Origin: Qipengyuania sp. ABI-127-1
Lineage (GTDB): Bacteria > Pseudomonadota > Alphaproteobacteria > Sphingomonadales > Sphingomonadaceae
Reading direction: 5' to 3'
NCBI GenBank assembly: GCA_022953095.1
Contig: JALJCR010000001.1
Location: 1,026,501 to 1,090,500 of the forward strand
DNA: 64,000 nucleotides
The position numbers and the translations under genes are program-made. A model generated the notes under the pieces. It saw nothing but the letters and a program-made list of their open reading frames with translations, did not search any database and was not told the origin of the DNA. This document shows positions 19,725 through 28,991 of this stretch, piece after piece; the first letter of the stretch is position 1, and the number at the start of each line of letters is the position of its first letter.

Positions 19725-20201
19725 TTATGACAATTTGCCGTAACGCTGGGCGAAACCGGCGTCGTCTCCTTGCGCGAGCAACTGCGCTTGGCCGACCCAG
19801 TCGTCTCGGCGAATGCGTCCCTGAAAGCGGCCGAGCTGGCTGTCGATCCGGTCGATCTCGGCTTCGTCCCAGGCAGCGATCTGCGCAAAGGTGGCGACGC
19901 CCAGATCGCGCAGGGTTGCTGCCAGCTTCGGCCCGAGGCCCTTGATTCGTGTCAGGTCATCGCCGCTTGCATCCGGCTGTATGGCGGCACCGACGGCGGG
20001 TTGCATCGGTGTCGCGGCCGGTGCGCTGTCGATCAGCGCCTTGTTGCGTTCTGCGGGAGCGGCGCCTTCGTCCAGCACATCGCGGCTCGTGCCTGTCACA
20101 CGCGTCTTGCGCGAGGCGTTGAAGACATACCAGGCAATGGCCACGCCGAGAACCAGCGCGGCGACGATAAGCGGCCAATAGATCTGGAGCAGTTCGCTCA
20201 T
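19725..20201 (-). CDS. Membrane-anchored helix-hairpin-helix protein
   Basis: A 158-residue protein with one N-terminal membrane helix (about 9-27), a Pro/Ala linker and a C-terminal domain. The segment DDLTRIKGLGPKLAATLRDLGVATFAQIAAW matches the predicted flap-endonuclease-like helix-hairpin-helix family. The hairpin could bind DNA or act as a protein interaction module. It is the third gene of a compact operon with the OmpA-like protein and a 34-residue membrane protein, starting three bases after the latter. The function is unproven. Confidence 0.8.
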   Translation of the reverse strand: MSELLQIYWPLIVAALVLGVAIAWYVFNASRKTRVTGTSRDVLDEGAAPAERNKALIDSAPAATPMQPAVGAAIQPDASGDDLTRIKGLGPKLAATLRDLGVATFAQIAAWDEAEIDRIDSQLGRFQGRIRRDDWVGQAQLLAQGDDAGFAQRYGKLS

Positions 20202-20204
20202 ACG

Positions 20205-20309
20205 TTATTCCTTGTCTGTGTCGTGGCGGCCCCACAAGGCCCAGCCGATACCGATCCCCGCGATATAGGCGACAAGCATCAGCGCGGCGAGTTCGAACCA
20301 TAGAGGCAT
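20205..20309 (-). CDS. 34-residue single-span membrane protein
   Basis: The reading frame MPLWFELAALMLVAYIAGIG continues to a GWALWGRH segment and a charged tail, 34 residues in all. It lies one base after the OmpA-like stop and three bases before the helix-hairpin-helix gene. The tight junctions on both sides and the hydrophobic, glycine-patterned helix support a real small membrane protein. The function is unknown; it could bridge the envelope OmpA-like protein and the membrane-anchored hairpin protein. Confidence 0.7.
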   Translation of the reverse strand: MPLWFELAALMLVAYIAGIGIGWALWGRHDTDKE

Positions 20310-20310
20310 G

Positions 20311-21051
20311 TCAGCGCGCCCCCGGCGTATCGACGGGTGTGGGGCGAAGCGGTTCGGTGCGGATGACCGAGAATTCGATGCGGCGGTTGGCCGGATCGGT
20401 AGGCGCGAGTCCTTCGACCGGCTGGCTCGAACCGACGCCGCTCGCGCGCAACCCGTCGCGCGGGATCCCCCGGCGCACCAGTGCTTCGCGTACGGCGCGC
20501 GCACGCTCCATGCTCAGTGCGAGGTTGCCGGGTTCCGGACCCGACTGATCTGTATGGCCGGTGATCGCGATGATCGAGCCGAGGCAGGGGCGCAGCGCAT
20601 CGGCGACCTCATCCAGCAGCATACGGCTGGCAGGAAGTATCGCGCTGCTTGCCTCTTCGAACCGGATCGAACGGGTGCGTAGCAGGCCTTCGACGTCTTC
20701 CTGGCAATGCAGTGGCTGAAACGTCGGCTCGTCGCTTTCGGCACGAGCGGTTCCGTCACTCCAGACAATGCCGCCGACGCCCGGAACATTGTATACGGCC
20801 CGCGCGACCCGAGCGCGTGTCTTTTCGTCGAGCCGCTCGCCCCCGCTCAGCAACGGGTGGCGCGAAGGCCATCCTGCGGCGTTGGCAAAGCGCGCGGTAA
20901 CCCCGCTGCCGCCCGCTTCGACGATCGCGTCGGCGGTATCCTGTTCCAGTCGCTCGATGAAACCGGGGGCCGCGGGCTCGGCCAGAAGATAGGCGCTGGC
21001 CACGGTCAAAGCGGCTCCGGCGAAAATGGCGAGCGAGGGGCGGATCGGCAT
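20311..21051 (-). CDS. OmpA-like peptidoglycan-binding envelope protein
   Basis: A 246-residue protein with an N-terminal signal or anchor (residues 1-25) and a C-terminal OmpA/MotB-like domain. ITGHTDQSGPEPGNLALSMERARAV and the later ANRRIEFSV carry the Asp and Arg that bind diaminopimelate in peptidoglycan. The middle part (about 30-120) resembles a BON-like domain with the phrase VPGVGGIVW. It heads the three-gene OmpA/small protein/helix-hairpin-helix operon and probably ties it to the cell wall. Confidence 0.85.
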   Translation of the reverse strand: MPIRPSLAIFAGAALTVASAYLLAEPAAPGFIERLEQDTADAIVEAGGSGVTARFANAAGWPSRHPLLSGGERLDEKTRARVARAVYNVPGVGGIVWSDGTARAESDEPTFQPLHCQEDVEGLLRTRSIRFEEASSAILPASRMLLDEVADALRPCLGSIIAITGHTDQSGPEPGNLALSMERARAVREALVRRGIPRDGLRASGVGSSQPVEGLAPTDPANRRIEFSVIRTEPLRPTPVDTPGAR

Positions 21052-21093
21052 GACACGGGCTTTAGCCGTGTGTCGACCCGCCTGCCAAGCGGG

Positions 21094-22788
21094 CTATTCG
21101 AGCCCGTCCGCAGTCTGCACCAGCTGGATGAACTCCTGCCGCCAGAAATTGCTCTGCTTTCCGGCCAGCGCGGCAATTTTCGGGTAGGAAAAATCCGCCA
21201 GCAAGGCATCGCCGCGCAGCTTCTGTCCGAAGGCGGCGACTGCACTGGCGAAGGCGAAATCGCCGGTCGGTGCGCGAGTGGTGCGCAGCGCCGATGCGGG
21301 CAGCGTGTAGGTCAGCAGCGTCGATTTGTCGCCACCAGGCAGTTTGTAGCGTAGTTTGACATAGGCCGCTTCGGCCGCCAGCTCGCTAGCGCGCGTATCG
21401 GGCTTGTCCTCGTACCGGCGCGTCGGGATCCAGCCCTTGGCGCCGACAGGAACGACCTCGTAGATCGCGGTGACCTGATGGCCCGCACCGATATCGCCCG
21501 CATCGACCGCGTCATTGTCGAAATCCTGTTCGCGCAGCACGCGGTTCTCGTAGCCGACCAGACGGTACTGGCTGACCACCGCCGGGTTGAACTCGACCTG
21601 GATCTTCACGTCCTTGGCGATGGTGAAGAGCGTTGCGCCCATTTCGTCGCCGAGCACCTTGCGCGCCTCCAGCGCGCTGTCGATGTAGGAGTAATTGCCG
21701 TTCCCGTTATTGGCGACCTGTTCCATCATCGCATCGTTCAGATTGCCGCGCCCGAAGCCGAGCACCGACAGGGTAACCCCGGTTTCGCGCTTTTTCTCGA
21801 TTAGTTCGACCAGTGATTCCCGATCGGAAGTGCCGACATTGAAATCGCCATCGGTCGCCAGGATCACGCGGTTGACGCCGCCTTCGATCCGGCTGGCCTC
21901 GGCTACACGATAGGCAAGTTCGATCCCCGCACCGCCTGCGGTGGACCCGCCCGCGTTGAGCTGGTCGAGCGCATCCTTTATCTTGCGCTCGTCATTGGTC
22001 GGCTCGAGCACGAGGCCTGCCGCCCCAGCATAGACGACGATCGACACGCGGTCCTTTGCGGTTAGCTGGCCCGCGAGCTGCCGCATCGCGGTCTTCACCA
22101 GTGGCAGCTTGTCGCGACTCGACATCGACCCCGACACGTCTAGCAGGAAGACGAGGTTGGCCGGGGGGCGCTCCTGCGCGGGCATTTCGTATCCGGCAAG
22201 CCCGATGCGCACGAGCCGCGAGTTCGTATTCCACGGCGTCACCGCGACATCCGTATTCACTGTAAAGGGCTGCGATGCGCTGTCCGGCCGGTCGTAATCG
22301 TAGCGGAAGTAGTTGACGAATTCTTCGGTCCGCACGGCTCCCTTGGGCGGCAACTGGCCTTCGGAAATGAAGCGGCGCGCATTGGTGTAGGCGCCCGTGT
22401 CGACATCGACCGAGAAGGTCGAAACCGGTTCATTGGCGACGACCTTCACCGAAGAGACTTCCTCGCCGTCATACTGATCGCGGCTGGGCGGCGACGGCAC
22501 GAAGACCGGTGGGAAATAGCGGTAGCTGCTGTCGGCGGTTTCACCCTGTCCGGGCGCTGCGGCAGCTTCCGCTCCCACGCGCGAGCCCGTTACGACCACG
22601 GGGGACGGAGTGGCGAGGCTGTAGGCTGGCGGAGGAGGAGGAGGAGGGGGTGGTGGAGGGACCCGCCCACTATCCGACGCGTCGGCCTTCGAGCCGGTCA
22701 GGACAATTTCCTCACCCCCTTGCTGCGAGGCACACCCGGCAAGCAATGCAGCAGCGGCACAAGTGACAGTAAATGTTGCGAAACGCAT
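21094..22788 (-). CDS. von Willebrand factor A domain lipoprotein (YfbK-like)
   Basis: A 564-residue exported protein with a lipobox (LLAGC, Cys19). A run of 11 prolines follows near residue 45, then a YfbK N-terminal domain, a vWA domain and a DUF3520-like C-terminus. The metal-dependent adhesion site reads DVSGSMS, with the later ATDGDFNVG. The polyproline run would need EF-P for translation. GGGGAGGA precedes the ATG. Homologues are envelope proteins of unknown partner, and TonB-receptor-like phrases (PVVVTGSRVG) occur near the N-terminus. Confidence 0.87.
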   Translation of the reverse strand: MRFATFTVTCAAAALLAGCASQQGGEEIVLTGSKADASDSGRVPPPPPPPPPPPAYSLATPSPVVVTGSRVGAEAAAAPGQGETADSSYRYFPPVFVPSPPSRDQYDGEEVSSVKVVANEPVSTFSVDVDTGAYTNARRFISEGQLPPKGAVRTEEFVNYFRYDYDRPDSASQPFTVNTDVAVTPWNTNSRLVRIGLAGYEMPAQERPPANLVFLLDVSGSMSSRDKLPLVKTAMRQLAGQLTAKDRVSIVVYAGAAGLVLEPTNDERKIKDALDQLNAGGSTAGGAGIELAYRVAEASRIEGGVNRVILATDGDFNVGTSDRESLVELIEKKRETGVTLSVLGFGRGNLNDAMMEQVANNGNGNYSYIDSALEARKVLGDEMGATLFTIAKDVKIQVEFNPAVVSQYRLVGYENRVLREQDFDNDAVDAGDIGAGHQVTAIYEVVPVGAKGWIPTRRYEDKPDTRASELAAEAAYVKLRYKLPGGDKSTLLTYTLPASALRTTRAPTGDFAFASAVAAFGQKLRGDALLADFSYPKIAALAGKQSNFWRQEFIQLVQTADGLE

Positions 22789-22877
22789 GGGCAGTCCTCC
22801 CCGATATTTCGATAATTTAGAATTACTTCACCGGGCGGTGAATGCCGACTGAACGCGCCGTACACGCGACGATCCGA

Positions 22878-24380
22878 TCATTTCCGGGTCGGTTCGTCCT
22901 TGTCGAGATTACGCCGGAACAGCACCCGATCCTCCGGTCCGAAGCCGCGAGTCCAGATAATATAGCCATAGACGGCCAGGATCGCCGGAACACCCACGAT
23001 CAGCTCGGCCCATTCGGGCAATCGGGTTGCCAGCCAGCCGACCAGCACTGCCGGAGGTGCCGCCCAGACCAGTGGCCAGCGGAAGGTGTTGATCGTGTGG
23101 CCGAGGAACTTCGAAAGCATGAGGGCTTTCACGAGACTGGCTGTGCCGAGCGCCAGCATCAGTGCGATTGCCGCCGCCGCCGCCTTGTAGGGTTCGCCGT
23201 AACCGCCGCGTACCATCGCTTCGATCAACACCACGGTCAGCACGGCCTGGAGCGCGATTGTGCCGATCGAGATCCACAAATTGCGGACCCGCGCAACATA
23301 GACGAGCACGGCTTCGGACACGACCGCCGTCGCCGCAACCACCTCTGCGATCAGCAGGAAGGCGAGCGCGCCGGTGCCGCCGACGAACTCCGGCCCGACA
23401 AGGCCCATGACCGCCTCGCCCGGCACGCCGAGCGCCAGCGCGATCCCCGCCTGCATCGCGACGATCCAGAAGCCGACCTGGCATATCTGCTTGGCGATCG
23501 CTTCGTAGTTCTTGGTTTTCAGATTCTTGGTGATGACCGGGCCGAGGATCGGCTCGAAACTGGTCTTGAGCTTTTGCGGCAGGCTCGCGACTTGCTGGGC
23601 GATGTAGTAGACACCCACAGCGGCCGGTGCGGCAAACAGGCCGAGGATGAAGATATCGACGCGCCGCGTGCCCCATTCGATCGCATCGGCCGTGGCCAGC
23701 GGCAAGGCGCGCACGGTCATCCTGCCCATGTAGACGGGGTGGGGGCGCCATGCCTTGGGCGGACCATAGCTGCGGAAGAAGGACCACAGCCCGGTCGCAA
23801 GGCCTGCATAGATCGAAGCGAGGTAGGCCATCGCGAGACCAGATTCGCTGACGGCGGGTACGAAGAAGAACACTCCGGCCATGATCGAGATGGTCCAGGG
23901 TTCCACTACCGCACGCGCGCGGACCGTCGTCGCAATGTCGTAGCGATAGGCCTGCGCGGCGAGGACGATCTCGGTCAGCGCGTAACCGGGGATTGCGAGG
24001 ACCACGAAGCGGTCGAGCTCGGTGTATTCACCGCTCGGAAACAGCGGGGCGGGCACGAACCAGAAAAACGCGGCCGCAAGACCTGAGAACAGCAGCGCCA
24101 GCAGCATCCCGTCATAGACGAGATTGGCAGGATGGCTCTCTTCCCCCTCGGACAGACGTTGGGCGAGGCCGCGCTTTTCGCCCATCGCACAAACCAGTGC
24201 AACCAGTTCGACCACCACCAATGCAGACGCGAAACGCCCCAATGCGTCGGGTCCGTAAAGACGTCCCGCGATGAATAGGAACGGCAGGCGCGCGACGAGG
24301 CGCAGGATGAAGCCGAAGAAATTCTGCCGCCCGCCCTTGGCGAGGGCGGAAAGGTCTTCGTCGGGTTTTTCCGCTGTCAC
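22878..24380 (-). CDS. Polysaccharide/lipopolysaccharide flippase (MOP superfamily)
   Basis: A 500-residue integral membrane protein with about 12-14 hydrophobic helices, of the oligosaccharide flippase type in the MATE/MOP superfamily. It would move a lipid-linked glycan across the inner membrane for capsule, exopolysaccharide or O-antigen. The start is GTG 24380, overlapping the gpsA stop (GTGA). No glycosyltransferase is adjacent, so the glycan is unknown. Sitting downstream of tsaD-gpsA it probably shares their transcript. Confidence 0.85.
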   Translation of the reverse strand: MTAEKPDEDLSALAKGGRQNFFGFILRLVARLPFLFIAGRLYGPDALGRFASALVVVELVALVCAMGEKRGLAQRLSEGEESHPANLVYDGMLLALLFSGLAAAFFWFVPAPLFPSGEYTELDRFVVLAIPGYALTEIVLAAQAYRYDIATTVRARAVVEPWTISIMAGVFFFVPAVSESGLAMAYLASIYAGLATGLWSFFRSYGPPKAWRPHPVYMGRMTVRALPLATADAIEWGTRRVDIFILGLFAAPAAVGVYYIAQQVASLPQKLKTSFEPILGPVITKNLKTKNYEAIAKQICQVGFWIVAMQAGIALALGVPGEAVMGLVGPEFVGGTGALAFLLIAEVVAATAVVSEAVLVYVARVRNLWISIGTIALQAVLTVVLIEAMVRGGYGEPYKAAAAAIALMLALGTASLVKALMLSKFLGHTINTFRWPLVWAAPPAVLVGWLATRLPEWAELIVGVPAILAVYGYIIWTRGFGPEDRVLFRRNLDKDEPTRK

Positions 24381-25369
24381 TCGGCGCTGCCTTGTTCGGC
24401 GCGCAGCGGGCGCGATAGGAGGCCGGATACGACCTCGCGCGGGGCATCGCCTTTGAGCAGGCCGTAAACCGCCGTAACGATCGGCATGGCGACAGCGTGG
24501 CGTGCGGCCAGTTCGACCAGTACGGGCGCTGTATGCGCGCCTTCGGCCACGGTGCGGCGGTCGGCCATGAGCTCTTCCGCCTTCTGGCCTTCGCCCAGCG
24601 CCTTGCCGAGCGAGAAATTGCGGCTCGAAGTCGAGGAACAGGTGAGCACGAGATCACCGAGACCGCACAGGCCTGCCAGCGTCTCCGCTCGCGCGCCCAG
24701 CGCCTCGCCGAAGCGCAGCATTTCCGCATAGCCGCGCGCGATCAGCGCTGCGCGCGCGTTCTGCCCGAGTCCAAGGCCGTCGACCACGCCGCAGGCGATG
24801 GCGAGCACGTTCTTGACCGATCCACCGATCTCCGCACCGATCACATCGTCCGAATAGTAGGGCCGGAAGGCCGGGCGGGCGATGACCGGCGCAAGGCGCT
24901 CCCATTGCGCCTCGCCATCCCCGCAAGCGAGTGTAACCGCAGTGGGCAGGCCTGCCGCTACCTCATGTGCGAAGGTCGGGCCGGAGAGCACCGCAATCGC
25001 GCTATCCGGTGCCGCGGATTTGGCGGCATGGTTCATCAGCCGCCCGGTGCCCGCCTCGATCCCTTTCGAACACAGGACCAGGTCGCGCGGATGCGCGGGC
25101 ATATCGGCCAGGACGCTGCCCATGTGCTGCGCTGGAGTCACCACCAGCAGCGTGTCGAGTTGCGCCATATCGGCGAGGTTACCGGTCGCCCGTATCGTAT
25201 CGACGAGCGCGGCAGAGGGCAGGAAGAGCGAATTGCTGTGCGCGGAATTGATCTCCTCGACCAGCTCCTTCTCACGCGCCCAGATCAGTACCTCGCGTCC
25301 GTCGCTGGCGAGCATTTGCGCCAACGCCGTGCCCCAGGCGCCAGCTCCCAGAACGCCGACCGTACTCAT
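24377..25369 (-). CDS. gpsA: Glycerol-3-phosphate dehydrogenase [NAD(P)+]
   Basis: A 330-residue enzyme reducing dihydroxyacetone phosphate to sn-glycerol 3-phosphate for phospholipids. The NAD-binding motif is [13 protein letters not shown], and [20 protein letters not shown] and [11 protein letters not shown] are catalytic-region signatures. ATG 25369 overlaps the tsaD stop (ATGA). The tsaD-gpsA order is common in alphaproteobacteria. Confidence 0.96.
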   Translation of the reverse strand: MSTVGVLGAGAWGTALAQMLASDGREVLIWAREKELVEEINSAHSNSLFLPSAALVDTIRATGNLADMAQLDTLLVVTPAQHMGSVLADMPAHPRDLVLCSKGIEAGTGRLMNHAAKSAAPDSAIAVLSGPTFAHEVAAGLPTAVTLACGDGEAQWERLAPVIARPAFRPYYSDDVIGAEIGGSVKNVLAIACGVVDGLGLGQNARAALIARGYAEMLRFGEALGARAETLAGLCGLGDLVLTCSSTSSRNFSLGKALGEGQKAEELMADRRTVAEGAHTAPVLVELAARHAVAMPIVTAVYGLLKGDAPREVVSGLLSRPLRAEQGSAE

Positions 25370-26394
25370 GCTTTCACTCCCGCGCCGCGCGCCGGTTCGG
25401 CGTCGGGATCGAGCGGCCAGCGCGGGCGTGCCGCAATGTCGAGCGGGTCGTTCTGGCCGAGCCGTTCGATCCCCGCCCAGGCAATCATCGCTGCATTGTC
25501 GGTACACAGTTTGGGCGGCGGCGCAGCGAAGCGCATCGCGTGGTCGGCCGCAAGCTGCTCGAGCGCGGCCCGCACCGTCTTGTTCGCCGCAACGCCACCT
25601 GCAACCACGAGCGTATCGATATCGTCCATGCCGCCTAACGCGATGCGCAACCGGTCGGTTACGCAATCGACCGCCGCCTGCTGGAAACTCGCCGCGATAT
25701 CGGCGACCGCGTACTGGCCGCTCTCATGTGCGCGCAGGACCGCGCTCTTGAGCCCGGCGAAGGAGAAATGCGGTTCGCCGCTGCCGACCATCGGGCGGGG
25801 CAGGGGCACTGCAGCGGCGTTGCCTTCCAGCGCCTTGCGTTCGACTGCTGGGCCGCCGGGAAAGCCGAGGCCGAGGATCTTGGCGGTCTTGTCGAACGCC
25901 TCGCCCAGCGCATCGTCGATGGTGGTGGCCAGGCGGCGGTATTGGCCAACGCCGTCGATGCGCAGGATCTGGCAGTGCCCGCCCGAAACCAGCAGCAAGG
26001 CGTAGGGGAATTCGATCGTCTCGTCGGCGAGGCGCGGGCTCAGCGCATGGCCTTCGAGGTGGTTGATCGCGATCAGCGGTGCGTTGGTCGCCATCGCGAG
26101 CGCCTTTGCGCTCACGAGGCCGACCATGACCCCGCCGATCAGGCCCGGTCCGGCAGTTGCGGCAATCGCATCACAATCGGCCAGGGCGATCCCCGCATCG
26201 GCCAGCACACCCTCGATCATCGGAGCCAGCCGTGTGGCATGCGCACGGGCGGCAATCTCGGGCACGACGCCGCCAAAGGGCGCGTGTTCCGCATCTTGCG
26301 AGGCGATGCGCTGCGCGACGATGCGCCGCTGGCTGTCGACCAGTGCGACTGCGGTTTCGTCGCAGGAGCTTTCGATGCCGAGAACCAGTGCCAT
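25366..26394 (-). CDS. tsaD: tRNA N6-adenosine threonylcarbamoyltransferase TsaD
   Basis: A 342-residue ASKHA-fold metalloenzyme that, with TsaB and TsaE, transfers threonylcarbamoyl to A37 of ANN-decoding tRNAs. [14 protein letters not shown] opens the ATP-binding fold, and NHLEGHALS carries metal-binding histidines. VSGGHCQI and [11 protein letters not shown] are conserved. It is divergent from hemC with 44 bases between start codons, so both promoters must be compact or overlapping. Confidence 0.97.
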   Translation of the reverse strand: MALVLGIESSCDETAVALVDSQRRIVAQRIASQDAEHAPFGGVVPEIAARAHATRLAPMIEGVLADAGIALADCDAIAATAGPGLIGGVMVGLVSAKALAMATNAPLIAINHLEGHALSPRLADETIEFPYALLLVSGGHCQILRIDGVGQYRRLATTIDDALGEAFDKTAKILGLGFPGGPAVERKALEGNAAAVPLPRPMVGSGEPHFSFAGLKSAVLRAHESGQYAVADIAASFQQAAVDCVTDRLRIALGGMDDIDTLVVAGGVAANKTVRAALEQLAADHAMRFAAPPPKLCTDNAAMIAWAGIERLGQNDPLDIAARPRWPLDPDAEPARGAGVKA

Positions 26395-26438
26395 CCCGCT
26401 TCCCCTTAGCGAAGTGGGTCGCTAGGGCAAGCCGACCT

Positions 26439-27368
26439 ATGCCAGACCAGCCCCTTATTCGCCTTGGAACCCGCCGCTCTCCCCTTGCCATGGCCCAGGC
26501 CCACGAAGCGCGTGCGCGCCTTTGCGCAGCGCATGATTGGGACGAATCGGCCGTGGAACTGGTCCCCGTCGTGGCCAGCGGCGACAAGGTGCTGGACCGG
26601 CCGCTCGCCGAGATCGGCGGCAAAGCGCTGTGGACGCGTGAACTCGACCACTGGCTGCTCGAAGGCCGGATCGATGCGGCGGTGCATTCGATGAAAGATG
26701 TCGAGACGATCCGGCCCGAAGCCATCACGATCGGTGCGATACTGCCGCGTGCGGACAAGGCCGACCGTCTGCTGGGTGCGGCGTCCATCGCCGACATTCC
26801 CGCAGGCGCGCGAGTGGGAACCAGTGCGCCGCGCCGCGCGGCACAGCTACTCTACTTGCGGCCCGACCTGACAGTGGTTGGCATTCGCGGGAATGTCGCA
26901 ACCCGGATGGCGAAGCTCGAAGCCGGCGAGGCCGATGCGACCTTTCTTGCTTCGGCGGGCCTCGACCGGCTGGGTGAAGACGGGGTCGGCATTCGGCTCG
27001 ACCCGGAGCAATGGCTGCCCGCGCCCGCGCAGGCCGCGATTGGTCTCGAATGTCGCAGCGACGATACCCGCGTGCGTGATCTGCTGGCCGCGGTCGATCA
27101 TGCCGGGAGCCATGCCGAAATTCGTGCGGAACGTCGCTTGCTCGAAGGGCTGGGCGGATCGTGCAGCAGTCCGATCGCCGCTTTGTCGCGCCGCGATGGC
27201 AATCGAATTACCCTGAGCGCGGCCATCTTTAGCCCCGATGGCAAGGTGCGGATCGCCGACGACACTTGTTTCGAAATAGAGGATCGGACTGCCCCGCTCG
27301 ATTTGGCGCGGTCGCTCCTTGATACCGCGCCGCCTGCGGTGGCCGTGCATTTCGGTGGGGCGGCATGA
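26439..27368 (+). CDS. hemC: Porphobilinogen deaminase
   Basis: A 309-residue enzyme building hydroxymethylbilane from four porphobilinogens. RLGTRRSPLAMAQA begins the protein, and the dipyrromethane cofactor cysteine is Cys242 in LGGSCSSPIA. KALWTRELD and VHSMKDVET are the substrate-site segments. ATG 26439 is chosen because it starts the family's usual N-terminus. It overlaps hemD by ATGA, and the product feeds both haem and the sirohaem made with CobA. Confidence 0.96.
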   Translation: MPDQPLIRLGTRRSPLAMAQAHEARARLCAAHDWDESAVELVPVVASGDKVLDRPLAEIGGKALWTRELDHWLLEGRIDAAVHSMKDVETIRPEAITIGAILPRADKADRLLGAASIADIPAGARVGTSAPRRAAQLLYLRPDLTVVGIRGNVATRMAKLEAGEADATFLASAGLDRLGEDGVGIRLDPEQWLPAPAQAAIGLECRSDDTRVRDLLAAVDHAGSHAEIRAERRLLEGLGGSCSSPIAALSRRDGNRITLSAAIFSPDGKVRIADDTCFEIEDRTAPLDLARSLLDTAPPAVAVHFGGAA

Positions 27369-28054
27369 AGCCGCTATTCCTGTTCCGTCCCGAACCGGGC
27401 TGGTCGGTCAGCGCGCAAACGGCGCGCGATATGGGGCTCAATGTGCATGGCGCGCCGCTCTTCGCGATCGAGCCGATAGAATGGATCGTTCCGTCCCCGG
27501 ATGATTTCGACGGCATTCTCGTCGGCAGCGCCAACGCCTTCCGGCATGGCGGCAAGCACCTGGAAAAACTGACCCGGCTGCCCGTCCATGCGGTTGGCGA
27601 AGCCACTGCCCATGCCGCGCGCATTGCCGGGTTCCTGGTCGGGCGAACGGGTCGGGGAGGGCTGCAGGGACTTGTCGACGAACTCGGCGATCGAAAGCTC
27701 AAGCTCTTGCGACTTGCGGGCAAGGACAGGGTGAAGCTGCGCCCGCCCGATGGCATCGAAGTCGAAACCCGGGTGCTCTATCGGGCGGTGGCCGAAGAGC
27801 TGTCGGACGAGAACGCCGAGCTGATGCGCGATGGCGGCGTGGCGGTATTGCATTCGGGCGCGGCCGCTGTGCGGCTGCGTGACGAATTCGATCGCCTTGG
27901 CCTGAACAGCGCGGTTTTCGATCTCGCCGTCATTGGCCCTCGCGTTGCCGAAATGGCGGGAGAGGGGTGGCGATCCATCCACATCGCCGATGCACCCGGA
28001 GACAGCGAGCTACTGGCCTTGGCGAGAGCTTTGTGCCAGACCGAGGACCAATGA
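27365..28054 (+). CDS. hemD: Uroporphyrinogen-III synthase
   Basis: A 229-residue enzyme that inverts ring D and closes hydroxymethylbilane to uroporphyrinogen III. The fold is weakly conserved, but FDGILVGSANAFRHGG and the C-terminal pattern FDLAVIGPRVAEMAGEGWRS fit the two-lobe family, and hemC immediately upstream supports it strongly. The start overlaps the hemC stop (ATGA). Confidence 0.9.
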   Translation: MKPLFLFRPEPGWSVSAQTARDMGLNVHGAPLFAIEPIEWIVPSPDDFDGILVGSANAFRHGGKHLEKLTRLPVHAVGEATAHAARIAGFLVGRTGRGGLQGLVDELGDRKLKLLRLAGKDRVKLRPPDGIEVETRVLYRAVAEELSDENAELMRDGGVAVLHSGAAAVRLRDEFDRLGLNSAVFDLAVIGPRVAEMAGEGWRSIHIADAPGDSELLALARALCQTEDQ

Positions 28055-28103
28055 TAGGAAGGGGCCTTGAGAACTGGCCCACGGTGTCGCGGAACGGAAT
28101 TCG

Positions 28104-28991
28104 ATGGACGATTACATGAGCACCAGGCGCAAGGGGCCTTCGGCAAGGCCGGTTCTCGTCGCCGTGCTTGCCAGCTTCCTGCTCGGCGGTGCGATCGCCG
28201 GCTATGCGGTCTATTCGATGACCGACCGAGACGAGCGTGAAGCCGCCGTGCCCCCGCAGGAGCCGCAAACGCTCGCCAACCCCGCTGTCGCCCCCTCGCC
28301 GACTCCCAGCGCCACTGCAAGCCAGGCGGCGCAGGATGCGGTCGAGCGGGTCGAACAACAGCAGGGCGGAATAGACCAGCGTCTCGCCGCTGCCGAACAG
28401 CGTTTGGCCCGGCTCGACCTGCAGGCACAGGCGGCTGCGGGCAATGCCGCACGTGCCGAAGGCCTGTTAATTGCTTTTGCCACGCGGCGGGCATTCGAGA
28501 AGGGGGCAGAACTCGGCTATCTCGCCGATCAGTTGCGGCTGCGGTTCGGCGATGCGCTGCCCAATGCGGTAGACACGATCATCCGGACCAGTCGCGATCC
28601 GATCACGCTCGACCAGCTCATCGCCCGGCTCGAGGGCCTGTCTCCACGCCTCGCCCAACCGAACGATCAGCGCGGCTGGGCTAGGTTCGGCGAGGAGCTG
28701 TCACAGCTCTTCGTGATCCGTCGCGAAAGCGCGCCGTCGCCCCAGCCCGAGCGCAGGCTCGAACGCGCGCGCCTGTTTCTCGAAAGCGGGCGCACCCAAT
28801 CGGCGATTGCCGAAGTTCGCAATCTTCCGGGAGCCGACGAGGCCGGAGGGTGGATCCGCGATGCGGAACGCTATGCCGCCGCCCAACGGGCGCTAGACCT
28901 GATCGAAACCGCAGCCGTTCTCGAACCGCGGCGCTTGCGCGACGGGGCGGGGAACCGGATCGAACAGCCGAGCCCTGCGGAAGAAAGTTAG
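28104..28991 (+). CDS. Mitofilin/Mic60-like membrane protein
   Basis: A 295-residue protein with a basic N-terminus, one membrane helix (about 17-39), a Pro/Ala linker and a coiled-coil-prone segment (about 75-125). The C-terminal part (LSQLFVIRRES, RLERARLFLESG, QSAIAEVRNLP, GWIRDAERY) resembles the mitofilin signature of alphaproteobacterial Mic60. That protein shapes inner-membrane invaginations and is typically encoded beside hemD. It is shorter than most Mic60 proteins, so I call it Mic60-like. ATG 28104 or ATG 28116 could start it. Its stop overlaps the convergent UbiH-type gene by four bases. Confidence 0.7.
   Translation: MDDYMSTRRKGPSARPVLVAVLASFLLGGAIAGYAVYSMTDRDEREAAVPPQEPQTLANPAVAPSPTPSATASQAAQDAVERVEQQQGGIDQRLAAAEQRLARLDLQAQAAAGNAARAEGLLIAFATRRAFEKGAELGYLADQLRLRFGDALPNAVDTIIRTSRDPITLDQLIARLEGLSPRLAQPNDQRGWARFGEELSQLFVIRRESAPSPQPERRLERARLFLESGRTQSAIAEVRNLPGADEAGGWIRDAERYAAAQRALDLIETAAVLEPRRLRDGAGNRIEQPSPAEES

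Noticed and set aside
22842-24086. A 414-codon plus-strand frame rich in His, Asp and Arg over the flippase gene
   Set aside because: Composition is typical of an antisense shadow of a hydrophobic membrane protein; the flippase frame is convincing.
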